Source of the DNA: CAVQJU01 sp963712905
Lineage (GTDB): Bacteria > Acidobacteriota > Vicinamibacteria > Vicinamibacterales > CAVVIG01
Direction: 5' to 3'
Length of the DNA: 64,000 bases
NCBI GenBank assembly: GCA_963712905.1
Contig: CAVQJU010000010.1
Location: 682,001 to 746,000, forward strand
In this document: one piece after another, positions 25,705 to 35,241 of the stretch
How the letters are laid out: each line of letters starts with the position of its first letter
Position numbering within the stretch: position 1 is the first letter of the stretch
The notes under the pieces: model-generated
What the model saw: only the letters and a program-made list of their open reading frames with translations
Told to the model about the DNA's origin: nothing
Databases searched by the model: none
Position numbers and translations under genes: made by a program

Positions 25705-27381
25705 CTAGCTCTCCACGAGCTCGCCGACGCAAAAGTGCGCCATGTGCTTCTCGGCCAGCGCGCTGTGAAAGTCTCCGAATTCGGCGGTGGCATCCTTGCC
25801 CGCGTACATCCTGGCCACGAACGGCCCGCCGGGGTGGTGATCCTTCCATTCGGTGAAGTCGTAGACCTTGTTGCGAATGATGACCCAGCAGTCCTCGAAC
25901 GTGTCGTGCCGAGCGACCTCGGCCCGCGTGACCCTGCGATCGCCGCTCAACGACTTCGCGGGGGCCCACAGATTCCTCGCAATCTGTTTGCGTGCGTCCA
26001 GCGCCGCGCGGCGCGGGCGAAAGTCCCAGGGACCACGCTTCTTCGGCGGCAGGGCGTCGCCGATCTCACGTGCATCGAACGCGTAGATCCACGAGTCGTC
26101 ATCACCCGCCCGCTGCTCGTGATCGAAGATGGGATAGTCGCGCTCGTTGAGCGCCTGGAGCAGCAGTCTGCGTTCCGGCGAATCCGGCGGCTCGAGGTGC
26201 TTGAACAGGAACTTGGACGCGAACTGAAAGCGCGTGGCCCGATAGTGACGGACGCGTTCGTAGTGGAGCAGCGCGCTGTGGACGTCCGTGCCGTGCAGGG
26301 TGAAGCAGCAGCCCAGCGCGGCGCCGTCTTCAAAGGCCTGCGACGCCCCTTGCCCCATCGTCGGCAACATGGGATGCGCGGCGTCGCCGAGCAGACACAC
26401 GCGGCCGTCCTGCCAGTGCTCGAACGCGTCGCGATCGTAGAGCCCCCACTTGGTGGGCTGTATCATCGCGCCCGCGAGGGCGAGCACATCGGGCGTGCGC
26501 GGATCGTCGCCGAACGCCGTGCGCATCGTGCGCTGCATTTCCGCATGGTCGATCGGGAACCAATCGCCCCAGTCCTCGCGCTCGAACTCGGCAGCCTCGG
26601 GCTCGTAGTACATCAACGCCGTGTTCAAGAGCTCGCCGCCGCGCACCCAATACGTCATGCAGGACGCGTAGTCGTTCTTGCGCACGTCCATGGTGTAGGC
26701 GTCGATCGGGTTGAAGTCGAGCGGGCGGCCGTCCGCGTGTCTCAGCGCGGCGACCGCCTCGCGCGGGATCAACCCGCGATAGACGACGACCTGCGTCCAA
26801 CGCTTCGGAGGCGTGTCGGGCCAGAGCAGCCGCAGGACGTGGGAATTGATGCCGTCGGCGCCGATCAACACGTCGCCGTCGGGGGTGCTCCCGTCCGCGA
26901 AGGTTGCCGTGACCGAGTCGGAGGTCTGCGACAGCGAGCTGAGTCGTGCGTGCATGTGCACACGAATCGGGCACGGCACGCCTCGGTCCGGGCCGAAGTC
27001 GAAGACTCTCTTGTACAGGCACATCAGCAGATCGAGCCGGTGCATGTGATGGAAACCCGCGCCGTCACCAACCGCGGTGTCGTGATCGATCGGCTTCAGC
27101 GAGATCGTGTTGTCGGGCCTCACCTGGCGCGTGGCCTTCAGGATCGACGCGCGGCCGCCGTCGATCGCGCCGTGCGGCCCCTTCGGATTCCCGCCGTCGA
27201 GATCGACGCCGAGCCATCTGCAGAGCCGCGCGCCGTTTGGCGCGATATTCAGGCCGGCGCCCGCGGTGCTGGGCACACGTGTCTGTTCATACACGTCGAT
27301 CGCGCTGAACACGCCCGACTCTCGCAGTGACAGGGCGGAGAAGAGCCCGCCCATTCCGGCCCCGATGATGATGGCGCGCAT
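25705..27381 (-). CDS. FAD-dependent monooxygenase fused to cytochrome b5 domain
   Basis: This 558-residue protein has an N-terminal class A flavoprotein monooxygenase: GAGMGG (8-13) for FAD, GADG (174-177) and GDAAHP (332-337). It ends in a ~70-residue cytochrome b5-type domain (~490-558): 'EVARHDTFEDCWVIIRNKVYDFTEW', HHPGGP with the first heme His (~516) and the second heme His in 'FGDFHS' (~539). The enzyme should hydroxylate an aromatic or similar substrate using NAD(P)H and O2; the b5 domain may pass electrons to or from a partner. No signal peptide is present, so it is cytosolic. It stands alone, between a CMD-like gene and a non-coding gap. Confidence 0.88.
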   Translation of the reverse strand: MRAIIIGAGMGGLFSALSLRESGVFSAIDVYEQTRVPSTAGAGLNIAPNGARLCRWLGVDLDGGNPKGPHGAIDGGRASILKATRQVRPDNTISLKPIDHDTAVGDGAGFHHMHRLDLLMCLYKRVFDFGPDRGVPCPIRVHMHARLSSLSQTSDSVTATFADGSTPDGDVLIGADGINSHVLRLLWPDTPPKRWTQVVVYRGLIPREAVAALRHADGRPLDFNPIDAYTMDVRKNDYASCMTYWVRGGELLNTALMYYEPEAAEFEREDWGDWFPIDHAEMQRTMRTAFGDDPRTPDVLALAGAMIQPTKWGLYDRDAFEHWQDGRVCLLGDAAHPMLPTMGQGASQAFEDGAALGCCFTLHGTDVHSALLHYERVRHYRATRFQFASKFLFKHLEPPDSPERRLLLQALNERDYPIFDHEQRAGDDDSWIYAFDAREIGDALPPKKRGPWDFRPRRAALDARKQIARNLWAPAKSLSGDRRVTRAEVARHDTFEDCWVIIRNKVYDFTEWKDHHPGGPFVARMYAGKDATAEFGDFHSALAEKHMAHFCVGELVES

Positions 27382-27901
27382 GATGTTGTCGAGTTTCGGT
27401 TACGAGGCTGGCACACACACCTGCCTCGGCTGCGGCGCGTCCGCAGATACTACACCAACGGAACGCCTCTGAACGGAAGGACGGCGCCGGAACCGTGCTG
27501 CGGATGCGGCGGTCAAGCGATCGATTGCGGACAGGCCGCGAGGCACCGTGTCAGTGCGCGTCGACTTCGACGCGCCGGAAACGGGATTGAAGAACGCTCA
27601 TCTCCCGACAAAACGAACGCTCGACCTATTTGCAGGGGCGCCAGGCCCGTGCCTACCAAGAACCTACGGTCCAGAACCGGATGCCAAACGGTCAACGTCC
27701 AGTGCAGGTACACCGCGGCCAGCGCTGCCGTTTAGTAGACCGACCACACCGCACAATTCCTACTGTCTAAGGATCAAGGGGGAAGGAATGGTGTTCGGCC
27801 AAGAATTGTTCAGAGATTGTTCAGAGACTGCGAAGCATCGAGCAGATGGAGTCTTCAGCAAGCACAGGCAACCGTCGCGACTGCACCCGAAATGTGGCTG
27901 G
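27382..27901. other. Intergenic region with an 11-bp tandem repeat
   Basis: A 520-bp gap without a convincing gene. It contains the tandem ATTGTTCAGAG at 27805-27815 and 27816-27826. Promoter elements for the FAD monooxygenase should lie near 27382-27450; none matches consensus clearly. Confidence 0.4.
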
Positions 27902-29200
27902 CTATCGCCGAAAGATGGACGCGTCAATCGCCGCGGCCATCGCCAGGTTTCCGGCATCGTTCGGATGCACGTGATCGCCGGGATCGAAATCGGGGTTCAA
28001 TCTGCCCGGGTGGGCCGGATCGCGTACGGCCGCGTCGAAGTCGATGACCGCGTCGTAGGCTTTGCTGGTCCGGATCCATCTGTTCACATCCTGACGAATC
28101 CGTTCGCCGGCGTCGGTATAGGTGTTCACCCCTTCCACCGGCATGATCGTGGCACCAGCGACCTTGATGCCGTGGCGATGCGCCCGCTCGATGAGCTGCT
28201 GAAATCCCCAGATCAGATCATCCGCAGTCACCGCTTCGCCCGGACCGGCGCCAGGTACGGCCGGAAAGGTGATGTCGTTGATCCCGAACAGCACAGTCAT
28301 CCAGCGCACGCCGGCATGGCCGAGAACGTCACGATCGAAGCGCGCCAGCGCGCTCACGCCGAACCCCGGCCGCAGCAGGCGATTCCCCGACAGCCCGACG
28401 TTGACGACGCTCCGCGCGCCGGCGGGGCCACCGGACGCAAGCGTCGCCGCGAGCAGCGACGGCCAGGCGCGATCGGTGTCGAGCGGCACGCCGACGCCGT
28501 CCGTGATCGAGTCCCCGAACGCGACGACCGCGCCGGCCCCGGCCGGCGCCAGCACGTCGACGCTCCCGAGCCAGAGATACGCGGTCGTCGTCGCGTCGGC
28601 CTTCAACGCCGCGCTGCCGGTCGCGTTGCCGCCCGTGATGTACGCCGTATGCATGCCGTCGGGATGGACCGTCGGCATCCCGGTTTCCTCCGGCAGATAC
28701 ACCGACACGGCGAGATCCGCCAGCGCCGGCACCGTGAGATCGACCGGATCGCTCACCACCATCGTCCCCGGAGGCACGACGGTCGCTGGCCGGCCGCCGA
28801 ACGTCAGCGCGCGATCGGAGGCCGGCACGATCGCGGAGCCGTTCGCGCGCAGCGCGATGTGCGCGGCGCCCACTTTCAGCGTCGGTTTTTCGAGCGCGTT
28901 CGCCAGTGACACGCGGACACGCCTGCCGCCCAGACTCGCGTGCGCGACCATGCGTACCGTTTGATCCTTCAGCGTGGCCGGTACGCGGGCGTTCGGCGGC
29001 GGCTGCACCAGCTCGCCGCCTCCGAACGGCAGACGCGTCGGCGCCAGCTGCTGCGCCGTCGCCCACGTCGTCACCCAGTGCTCGTTCGACCCCGGCGACG
29101 ATCCGGTCTGCGCGCGCAGCGCCACTGGTGCCTTCACCACGACAAAGGCCATGACAGACACCAGCAGGCCGAAAGCCTTTCGTTGCCGTCTCTCGATCAT
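27902..29200 (-). CDS. Secreted SGNH/GDSL-type esterase
   Basis: This 432-residue protein has a signal peptide, an N-terminal beta-sandwich (residues ~40-200) and a SGNH hydrolase domain. Block I is GDSITDG with the catalytic Ser (~230), block II 'GLSGNRLL', block III 'FGINDI' and block V 'DHVHPNDAG' with the catalytic Asp and His. It should cleave esters such as acetyl or aryl groups on plant polymers. Its ATG overlaps the stop of the upstream esterase gene (ATGA at 29197-29200), so the two form an operon from the promoter at ~30.42 kb. Confidence 0.9.
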   Translation of the reverse strand: MIERRQRKAFGLLVSVMAFVVVKAPVALRAQTGSSPGSNEHWVTTWATAQQLAPTRLPFGGGELVQPPPNARVPATLKDQTVRMVAHASLGGRRVRVSLANALEKPTLKVGAAHIALRANGSAIVPASDRALTFGGRPATVVPPGTMVVSDPVDLTVPALADLAVSVYLPEETGMPTVHPDGMHTAYITGGNATGSAALKADATTTAYLWLGSVDVLAPAGAGAVVAFGDSITDGVGVPLDTDRAWPSLLAATLASGGPAGARSVVNVGLSGNRLLRPGFGVSALARFDRDVLGHAGVRWMTVLFGINDITFPAVPGAGPGEAVTADDLIWGFQQLIERAHRHGIKVAGATIMPVEGVNTYTDAGERIRQDVNRWIRTSKAYDAVIDFDAAVRDPAHPGRLNPDFDPGDHVHPNDAGNLAMAAAIDASIFRR

Positions 29201-30378
29201 CGCGATTCCCCTCGGCTCGGCCGGAACAGCATCGGCACCGACTCGTGCAGCAGATTCCGCCACACACTGAACACATGCCAGCCCGGAGAGTCCGCCCAGC
29301 GGGCGTTGACCCCGCGCTCCTGCAGCAACCGCACGAGCCGCTGTCCCGGTGCGAGCATGCCGGTTTCCTGCCGCCCGCACCCGAGAAACAGCAACTGGAG
29401 GCGCTTCTGCGTTCCGGAGGCATTCGCCAGCAGTTGCGCCCACGGCGCCTGTGTCTCGATGGGCTCGACCGACGGCTGAGATCCCAGGGATCCGAACCCT
29501 CCGCTGTACGCCAGCACGTATCCGAAGAGCTCAGGGTGCCCGAGGCCGATCTCGATGCTCTGAAAGCCGCCCATCGACAGGCCGCCGATCGCGCGGTGCG
29601 CGGAATCGGCATGGACCCGGTAGCGGCGGTCCACCAGCGGAATGATCTGCTCGAGCAGATCCCGAGTGAAGAGCGTGAAGTTCAACATCCCGGAATCGCC
29701 AGCGTATGGCGGGACCACCACTGGCGGACCGACCGACGCGCTCTGGATCGGATGGCCGTGCGGCATCACGACGATCATCGGCGGCGCCTTGCCCTCGGCA
29801 ATCAGGTTGTCGAGGATGATGTTCGCCCGTCCGTTCGCCACCCAGCCGCTCTGCGTCTCGCCGTTACCGTGAAGCAGGTAATAGACAGGGTAGCGGTCCC
29901 TGGATGTCTCGTAGTTCGGCGGCGTGTAGACCCAGAGGTATCGGTTCACGCCCATCGCCTTCGACTCGTACAGCACCATGCGCACGTCACCGTGCGGCAC
30001 CGGACGCGCGTCGTAGAACGCCGTCCCGTCCCCGGGCACCTCGACGAAACTCGAGATGGCCGTCCCGGCCGCGCGCGGCATCTGGCTGATGTTCGCCGGA
30101 TCGGGCAGATCGACGCCCTCGATGCGGAAGTTGTAGATCCAGATCTCCGGCGGCAGCGGACCAATCGTGATGCTCCAGACGCCCTGCGCGTCCTTCGTCA
30201 TCGCCTGCGGTCCCTTCCCCTGCAGCACTTCGCCCACCAGTTCAACGCGCGCCGCATCAGGCGCGCGCAGCCGGAACGTGACACGACGGTCGCTGTGGAC
30301 GTCCGGCGATCGCACCGCCGAGGGTGGACTCTGCGCACCAGCGGCGGCAACAAGGGCGAAGACGACGGCTGCGGACAT
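29197..30378 (-). CDS. Secreted Fes-like esterase (alpha/beta hydrolase with E-set domain)
   Basis: This ~393-residue protein has a signal peptide, an N-terminal Ig-like/E-set module ('VTFRLRAPDAARVELVGEV..WSITIGPLPPEIWIYNFRIEG') and a putative esterase domain with 'YPVYYLLHGNGETQSGW', nucleophile elbow GLSMGG and 'GWHVFSVWRN' near the end. The architecture matches feruloyl/acetyl esterases related to enterochelin esterase. ATG 30378 is chosen because a TTG at 30420 lies inside the presumed promoter -10. It is translationally coupled to the SGNH gene. Confidence 0.88.
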   Translation of the reverse strand: MSAAVVFALVAAAGAQSPPSAVRSPDVHSDRRVTFRLRAPDAARVELVGEVLQGKGPQAMTKDAQGVWSITIGPLPPEIWIYNFRIEGVDLPDPANISQMPRAAGTAISSFVEVPGDGTAFYDARPVPHGDVRMVLYESKAMGVNRYLWVYTPPNYETSRDRYPVYYLLHGNGETQSGWVANGRANIILDNLIAEGKAPPMIVVMPHGHPIQSASVGPPVVVPPYAGDSGMLNFTLFTRDLLEQIIPLVDRRYRVHADSAHRAIGGLSMGGFQSIEIGLGHPELFGYVLAYSGGFGSLGSQPSVEPIETQAPWAQLLANASGTQKRLQLLFLGCGRQETGMLAPGQRLVRLLQERGVNARWADSPGWHVFSVWRNLLHESVPMLFRPSRGESR

Positions 30379-30409
30379 CGCAAGGCGAACGCTGGGCAAG
30401 GCGAGGCGA

Positions 30410-30467
30410 TCTGTACTCAACGAAAGCGCGAGATGTCAACGCGACAGCTTCAACCTGTATTGTCAGG
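30410..30467 (-). promoter_or_regulatory. Promoter and upstream element of the esterase/SGNH operon
   Basis: On the minus strand TTGACA (30439-30434) and TACAGAT (30415-30409) are 18 nt apart, about 32 nt before ATG 30378. Upstream lies the inverted repeat CCTGTATTGTCAGG (30454-30467; CCTG-N6-CAGG). The same -35/-10 text, including the GTTGAGTACAGATC tail, and a near-identical CCTG element occur before the large operon at 52.5 kb. Common regulation is inferred. Confidence 0.6.
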
Positions 30468-30546
30468 ACCGTCGCGACGAAGCAAATTCCAGGCAAAACT
30501 CCGGCGCGCCACCACCTGCGGTTACGCCGGGCCATAGAATGGGCAG

Positions 30547-31560
30547 ATGACAGCGAAGACGACTCGAACGATCGCCGCTGCCGTGTTCGCCACGGCGGTG
30601 TCGGCGCACACGATGTGGCTGACACGGCCGATGGACGCGCAGACGAGGGCCGAGACGGCATGGCGGGCGCGTACGCCGTGGGGCGACCCCAACCTGCATG
30701 GCGAGTGGACCACCGAGGGCGAGTACGGCGTGCCGTTCGAGCGGCCCGCGCAGTACGGCGCGCGGCAGTTCCTGACCGACCAGGAGTACGCGACACGCAT
30801 GCAGGACATCCGCGTCCGCGACGAGCAGGACCTCGAGCGGGTGGACGTTCTGTCTGGCCCCGTCCGGGGCGCGGGCGCCCCGATTCCGCACTGGCGTGAA
30901 TACAACACGACGTCGCGGCGCACCTCTCTTGTCATCGATCCGCCGGACGGCCGTCTTCCGCCGCGCACGCCGACGGCCGGGCCGATTCCGGTGCAGCGGT
31001 GCGGCAGCCTGCTCGGCGGGGAGCCGTGCGACTCGTACGACGAGTACGGCCTCGGCGTCCGCTGCATCGTCCACGGCGGCGGCTTTCCCGACGCGATGAT
31101 CCCGGCGGTTTACAACGCCAACATGCGGATCGCGCAGACCGCGGGCTACGTCACCGTCACCTACGAACTGATTCACGACACGCGCATCATCCCGATCGAG
31201 ACGCCGGCGTCGAAACGCCCTCCGCTGTCGCCGAAGATCCGCATGTACATGGGCGACGCGCGCGGGCGCTGGGACGGGACCACGCTGGTCGTTGAGACAA
31301 CCAACCTCAAGGCGGCCAATCGAGGTGCGTCACCGGGGCTGAAGCTGACGGAGCGGTTCACGCGCACGAGCCGGAATGCGATGCAGTATCAGGTGACCTT
31401 TACCGATCCCGCGACGTGGACGGCGCCGTGGACGGCCGCGCTCGACATGAAGTCGCGACCCGACAACGCCGGCGTGTTCGAGTACGCGTGCCACGAAGGC
31501 AACCACGGCATGAGCAACATGCTCTCCGCGGCGCGGGCGCTCGAACGAACCGCGCGATGA
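30547..31560 (+). CDS. Secreted expanded-family protein
   Basis: This 337-residue intact member of the family has a signal peptide and the full series of landmarks: 'PWGDPNLHGEWTTEGEYGVPFERP', 'RTSLVIDPPDGRLPP', 'HDTRIIPIETPASKRPP', 'GDARGRWDGTTLVVETTNL', 'KLTERFTRTS', 'TDPATWTAPWT' and 'VFEYACHEGNHGMSNMLSAARA'. It is the best reference for interpreting the partial copy at the left edge and the frameshifted copy at 22.9 kb. The function is unknown; strong conservation of 'HDTR.IP' and 'YACHEGN' suggests a binding or active site. It is divergent from the esterase operon. Confidence 0.85.
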   Translation: MTAKTTRTIAAAVFATAVSAHTMWLTRPMDAQTRAETAWRARTPWGDPNLHGEWTTEGEYGVPFERPAQYGARQFLTDQEYATRMQDIRVRDEQDLERVDVLSGPVRGAGAPIPHWREYNTTSRRTSLVIDPPDGRLPPRTPTAGPIPVQRCGSLLGGEPCDSYDEYGLGVRCIVHGGGFPDAMIPAVYNANMRIAQTAGYVTVTYELIHDTRIIPIETPASKRPPLSPKIRMYMGDARGRWDGTTLVVETTNLKAANRGASPGLKLTERFTRTSRNAMQYQVTFTDPATWTAPWTAALDMKSRPDNAGVFEYACHEGNHGMSNMLSAARALERTAR

Positions 31561-31571
31561 CGACGGCCGCC

Positions 31572-32546
31572 TCAGTGATGGCCGCTGGCCCCTGCCGGGA
31601 ACTGCTTGCGCTGCAGCGACCACTGCGCGTCCTGGCACAGCCCGCAGTTTTCACCGACGAACCGTGCGGCGCTCTGGGTGTCGCCACGAAGCTGCCAGTC
31701 GAGCCAGCTCACGGCGACCGATGCCGCAGCGCCGCCGTTTGGCTCGAGGAACGTGCCGCCGTGCCCGACGGGGAGATTGGCCACCGCGACCGGCACGTGC
31801 GCAATCCGCGCGAAGTCGTCCATGCCGTTCGGATACGCGATGTCCTTGGGCCCGCCGAGGACGTAGATCGTCGGCGTGTGCAGCGTCGTCAGCACGTCCT
31901 TGCCGACGTCCATGCCCGGAATCGCGCCGGGGCCGTCGTTCAGCACGCCGGTGTTGTGCAGCACCATCGTCTTCACGCGCGGGTCCTTCGCCACCTGAAG
32001 CGCCTGCAGGCCGCCGCAGCTCCAGCCGGAGTACGCGACGAGCGCGGGATCGATGCGGCCGAAAAACGGACTGCCGGATCGGGCGTTCTCGGCGACCGCC
32101 CAGTCGAGCGCGTCGGTCAGGTCCGACGCCTTCGTGCGCGGCGGCAGGATCTGGCCGGGCTGTGCCGTGGGACGCGGCTCTCGCGGCGGAGTGCCCGGCC
32201 CGCTCAGGATGCGGCCGCTCGCGATCACGAGATACCCGTGCGAGGCGATCTCGAGCAGGTGCAGCCTGCTGCTCGCGCCGTCGTCGGAACATCCGCCGTT
32301 GCCCCAGGCCACAACGCCCAGCTTCACGGCGCCAAGCGCGGCGAGATCTTTCGGGCGGTAGATGACGTGTCCCGGCAAGGATGTGACTTCTTCTTTGATC
32401 GCGGGGAAACGCCCGGTGCCGGGCGTGTCGGGCCGATTGTTGCTGTCGGCGGTCTGCTGCGCGGCCGCAGCAGCGGCCGTGGAGACGAAGACGAGCGCGG
32501 CCAGGAGCCCCCAGGACACAGCGCGGCGGATGTCATGACTGGTCAT
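31572..32546 (-). CDS. Secreted alpha/beta hydrolase
   Basis: This 324-residue protein has a signal peptide and an alpha/beta-hydrolase fold: 'GVVAWGNGGCSDDGASSRLHLLEIASHGYLVIASG' for the oxyanion region, 'YSGWSCGGLQAL' for the nucleophile elbow (GWSCGG, Ser) and 'LPVGHGGTF' with the likely catalytic His. The family covers chlorophyllase/dienelactone-like esterases; the substrate is unknown. A C-terminal 'CGLCQDAQW' pair of cysteines is notable. Its start lies only 30 bp from the divergent tannase gene. Confidence 0.85.
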   Translation of the reverse strand: MTSHDIRRAVSWGLLAALVFVSTAAAAAAQQTADSNNRPDTPGTGRFPAIKEEVTSLPGHVIYRPKDLAALGAVKLGVVAWGNGGCSDDGASSRLHLLEIASHGYLVIASGRILSGPGTPPREPRPTAQPGQILPPRTKASDLTDALDWAVAENARSGSPFFGRIDPALVAYSGWSCGGLQALQVAKDPRVKTMVLHNTGVLNDGPGAIPGMDVGKDVLTTLHTPTIYVLGGPKDIAYPNGMDDFARIAHVPVAVANLPVGHGGTFLEPNGGAAASVAVSWLDWQLRGDTQSAARFVGENCGLCQDAQWSLQRKQFPAGASGHH

Positions 32547-32576
32547 GCGCGGCAGTATCGCATATGAGAACCGGCG

Positions 32577-34202
32577 ATGAAGATCAAGCTTTCGTCTAAG
32601 TTGGCGTACACGGCGGTACTGGCATTCGCGGCTGGCGCGGGCGGCACGGGCCGAGCCGCCGTCGATGCGACACCTCCTGGCGCAGCGGCCTGTACGGCCC
32701 TCTCCACGGGGCAGTTCGCGACGGTGACGGCACTGAGCACGGCCTATGAAGCCGGATCGACAACACAGCCCGCCCACTGCGTCGTGCGCGGCTCCGCGGC
32801 GCCGCACACCGGCGTCGATGGCAAGAGGTACGAGACCCGGTTCGAACTGCGCCTGCCGACCGGGTGGAACGGCCGATTCCTGTACCAGGGCGGCGGAGGT
32901 AATGACGGCGCGGCGGCGCCGGCGGTCGGACGCAACACGGGATCCTTTCCTGACACAGGCATCCAGCGAGGCTTCGCCGTCGTCACCACGGATGCCGGTC
33001 ATCAGGGCGTGACCGCCGACTTCGGTGTCGATCCGGTCGCGCGAATCGATCACGCGTACGCGGCGCACGAACGGACGTACACGATCGCCATGGCCATCCA
33101 ATCGCGCTACTACGCCCGGGCACCTGACCATAAGTACTTCGTCGGCTGCTCGGGCGGAGGACGCCAGGGCATGATGTTCGCGCAGCGCTACCCCACGTAT
33201 TTCGACGGCATCGCCATCTGCGCGCCGGCGATGAGCGTGTCGAGCGGCGCGACGATCGCCGCGGCCTGGGACACGCAAACGTATTTCGCCACCGCTCCGG
33301 CCGATGCGAACGGACAACGGGTCCTCAGCCGCGCGTTCAGCGACGCCGACCTGGCGCTCGTCGCGCGCGGTATCACGGCGGCGTGCGATGCCGCCGACGG
33401 CGCGGCCGACGGGATGGTCCTTCGCCCCGAGGCCTGCCGCTTCGATCCGAAGACGCTGCTCTGCGCCGGCGCGAAGGACGCAAACTGCCTGACGTCCGAG
33501 CAGGTCACGGCGCTCGCGCGTGCGTTCGGCGGCCCGCGGACTTCGTCGGGGCGCGCGCTGTACGTCGGACAGGCGTGGGATCCCGGCATCGCCGCGCCCG
33601 GATGGCGGCAGTGGAAGCTGGGCTCGTCGCAGACCGGCACGCCGAACTCGGCGAACACGACGCTGATGGCGGGCGCGCTGGCGTACGAGTTCGTCACGCC
33701 GCCCGACCCGTCTCTGGCGATCACACGGTTCGACTTCGATCGTGATCCCGAGCGGATGCAGGCGTTCTCACAGGTCTACGACACCTACCGCGACGCGACG
33801 CTCGCCGGATTCCGCGGACACGGCGGCAAGCTGCTGATCTTCCACGGGGCGGCCGATCCGATTTTTTCGGCCCTCGAGTCGATTGACTACTACCAGCGGC
33901 TCACGCGCAATAACGGCGGGCCGGACGCGACGGCCGGGTGGGCCCGCTTGTTCCTCGTGCCGGGCATGAACCACTGCGCCGGCGGGCCCGCGACGGACAG
34001 CTTCGACGGCCTTGCCACCATCGTCGATTGGGTCGAGAAGGGCACTGCCCCCGCTCGCATCGAGGCGTCGGCCCGTCAGGGCACGATGTACTTCCCCGGG
34101 CGAACGCGTCCGCTCTGTGCGTATCCGTCGTACGCCCGCTACACCGGCACCGGAAGCCTGGAGGACGGCGCGAACTTCACGTGCGTGGCACCATCCAGCT
34201 GA
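32577..34202 (+). CDS. Secreted tannase/feruloyl esterase family protein
   Basis: This 541-residue protein has a signal peptide and the tannase/feruloyl-esterase architecture: 'ELRLPTGWNGRFLYQGGGGNDG', nucleophile motif GCSGGGRQG (Ser ~184), a lid region with paired cysteines (CRFDPKTLLCAGAKDANCL), 'LLIFHGAADPIFS' with the catalytic Asp and 'PGMNHCAGG' with the catalytic His. The Cys next to the Ser and the Cys next to the His form the disulfide typical of this family. It should hydrolyse aromatic esters such as gallate or ferulate esters outside the cytoplasm. Divergent from the hydrolase at 31572-32546. Confidence 0.92.
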   Translation: MKIKLSSKLAYTAVLAFAAGAGGTGRAAVDATPPGAAACTALSTGQFATVTALSTAYEAGSTTQPAHCVVRGSAAPHTGVDGKRYETRFELRLPTGWNGRFLYQGGGGNDGAAAPAVGRNTGSFPDTGIQRGFAVVTTDAGHQGVTADFGVDPVARIDHAYAAHERTYTIAMAIQSRYYARAPDHKYFVGCSGGGRQGMMFAQRYPTYFDGIAICAPAMSVSSGATIAAAWDTQTYFATAPADANGQRVLSRAFSDADLALVARGITAACDAADGAADGMVLRPEACRFDPKTLLCAGAKDANCLTSEQVTALARAFGGPRTSSGRALYVGQAWDPGIAAPGWRQWKLGSSQTGTPNSANTTLMAGALAYEFVTPPDPSLAITRFDFDRDPERMQAFSQVYDTYRDATLAGFRGHGGKLLIFHGAADPIFSALESIDYYQRLTRNNGGPDATAGWARLFLVPGMNHCAGGPATDSFDGLATIVDWVEKGTAPARIEASARQGTMYFPGRTRPLCAYPSYARYTGTGSLEDGANFTCVAPSS

Positions 34203-34225
34203 ACGGGAACTTCGCCGATCCCCTG

Positions 34226-35219
34226 TTACTGCATCGACAGCCGCTGCGCCTCCGCACAGTCAGCGCCCATATCGAAATACCGGAGCACAGTCGCCATGTC
34301 GGTCTCGTAGGGATGCTTCTCACCCGCGGTCCGCGGCAGCTGCGCGAGCCTCGCACGATCGTACGCGCGGTCGAACTCGGTATGGTTCGTCATCACGACC
34401 GTCGCGCCGGCCGCCGCCGCAGCCTTCGCCATCGTCCGCTGGCTGTCGCGGTAGATGGCGAAGTTCTCCGCCCGTCGCGGGAAATTGAACGCCGTGCCGC
34501 CGGCGTACGCGACCACCATCGGGCGTCCCCTGTCCCTGACCGGAAAGATGTACGACAGCGTACCCGGCGTGTGACCCGGCGTGGCGATCACGTCGACGGT
34601 CGTGTCGCCGAGCGTGATCCTCGTGCCTTCGGCCCCGACCACAACGTCGCGCTTCGGGACGCCGCCGGGCGCCGACGCGGGGCGCTGGAGCGTCGAATCC
34701 CAATCCGCCGCGCCCATCACGATCTTCGCGCGGTAACGGCTCTGGAGCAGCGCCGCGCCCTGGTCGTGATCGCCGTGCGCGTGGCTGATCAGCACGTATT
34801 TGATACTGCGCGGATCGAGTCCGAGCGTCGTCAGGCCCTCGACGATCTCCGGCTCGACGGCATAATCGAACAGCGTGTCGATGAGGACGATGCCGTCGTT
34901 CGTCGTCAGCGCCCAGGCGGAGTGAATCCTCGTGCCGACGAAGTAGAGGTTGTCGAACACTTTGTACGGCTTTGCGTACCAGAGCGCGCGATCAGGCGCC
35001 GTGCGGGCGGCGGGCGGCGCAGCGCCCCGGGCCGGAGCGCTCTGGAGATTGTCGGGCGCGACGCAGATGCGGAGGAACGTGCCTGCGTAGTCGAGACCCG
35101 CGGCACGTTTCGCGGCCTTCACGAGGTTATCCGGTGTGGCCGGGGCAGGCGTCTGGGCGTGCACCGTCAATGCGATCGCCCCGAACACCGCGGCAGACGG
35201 CCAGCAGACAGCTTCTCAT
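34226..35219 (-). CDS. Secreted MBL-fold (subclass B3-like) hydrolase, frameshift in signal peptide
   Basis: The mature protein carries the metallo-beta-lactamase motif SHAHGDHDQG, 'DVIATPGHTPGTLSYIFP' with a metal His, and 'VMTNHTEFDRAYDR', as in subclass B3-type enzymes and related hydrolases. In the uncorrected frame translation could only start at a GTG (35188) with a truncated signal. An ATG at 35219 in another frame gives MRSCLLAVC, and deleting one C at ~35195 joins it to AVFGAIALTVHAQ, a complete signal peptide. The true gene is therefore probably 34226-35219. Its substrate is unknown; beta-lactam resistance should not be assumed. Confidence 0.8.
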
Positions 35220-35241
35220 CGCAATCTCCGTTCGCGGCGCG

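Noticed and set aside
25735..27330. Long plus-strand frame of ~531 codons
   Set aside because: It is antisense to the FAD monooxygenase/b5 gene, Arg-rich and without any recognised motif, as expected for shadow frames in high-GC DNA.
27805..27826. CRISPR or other repeat array
   Set aside because: Only two 11-bp units in direct tandem with no spacer; no further copies in the window.
34226..35219. Antibiotic-resistance beta-lactamase
   Set aside because: Subclass B3-like motifs are shared by many non-resistance hydrolases, and the setting is catabolic rather than resistance-related.
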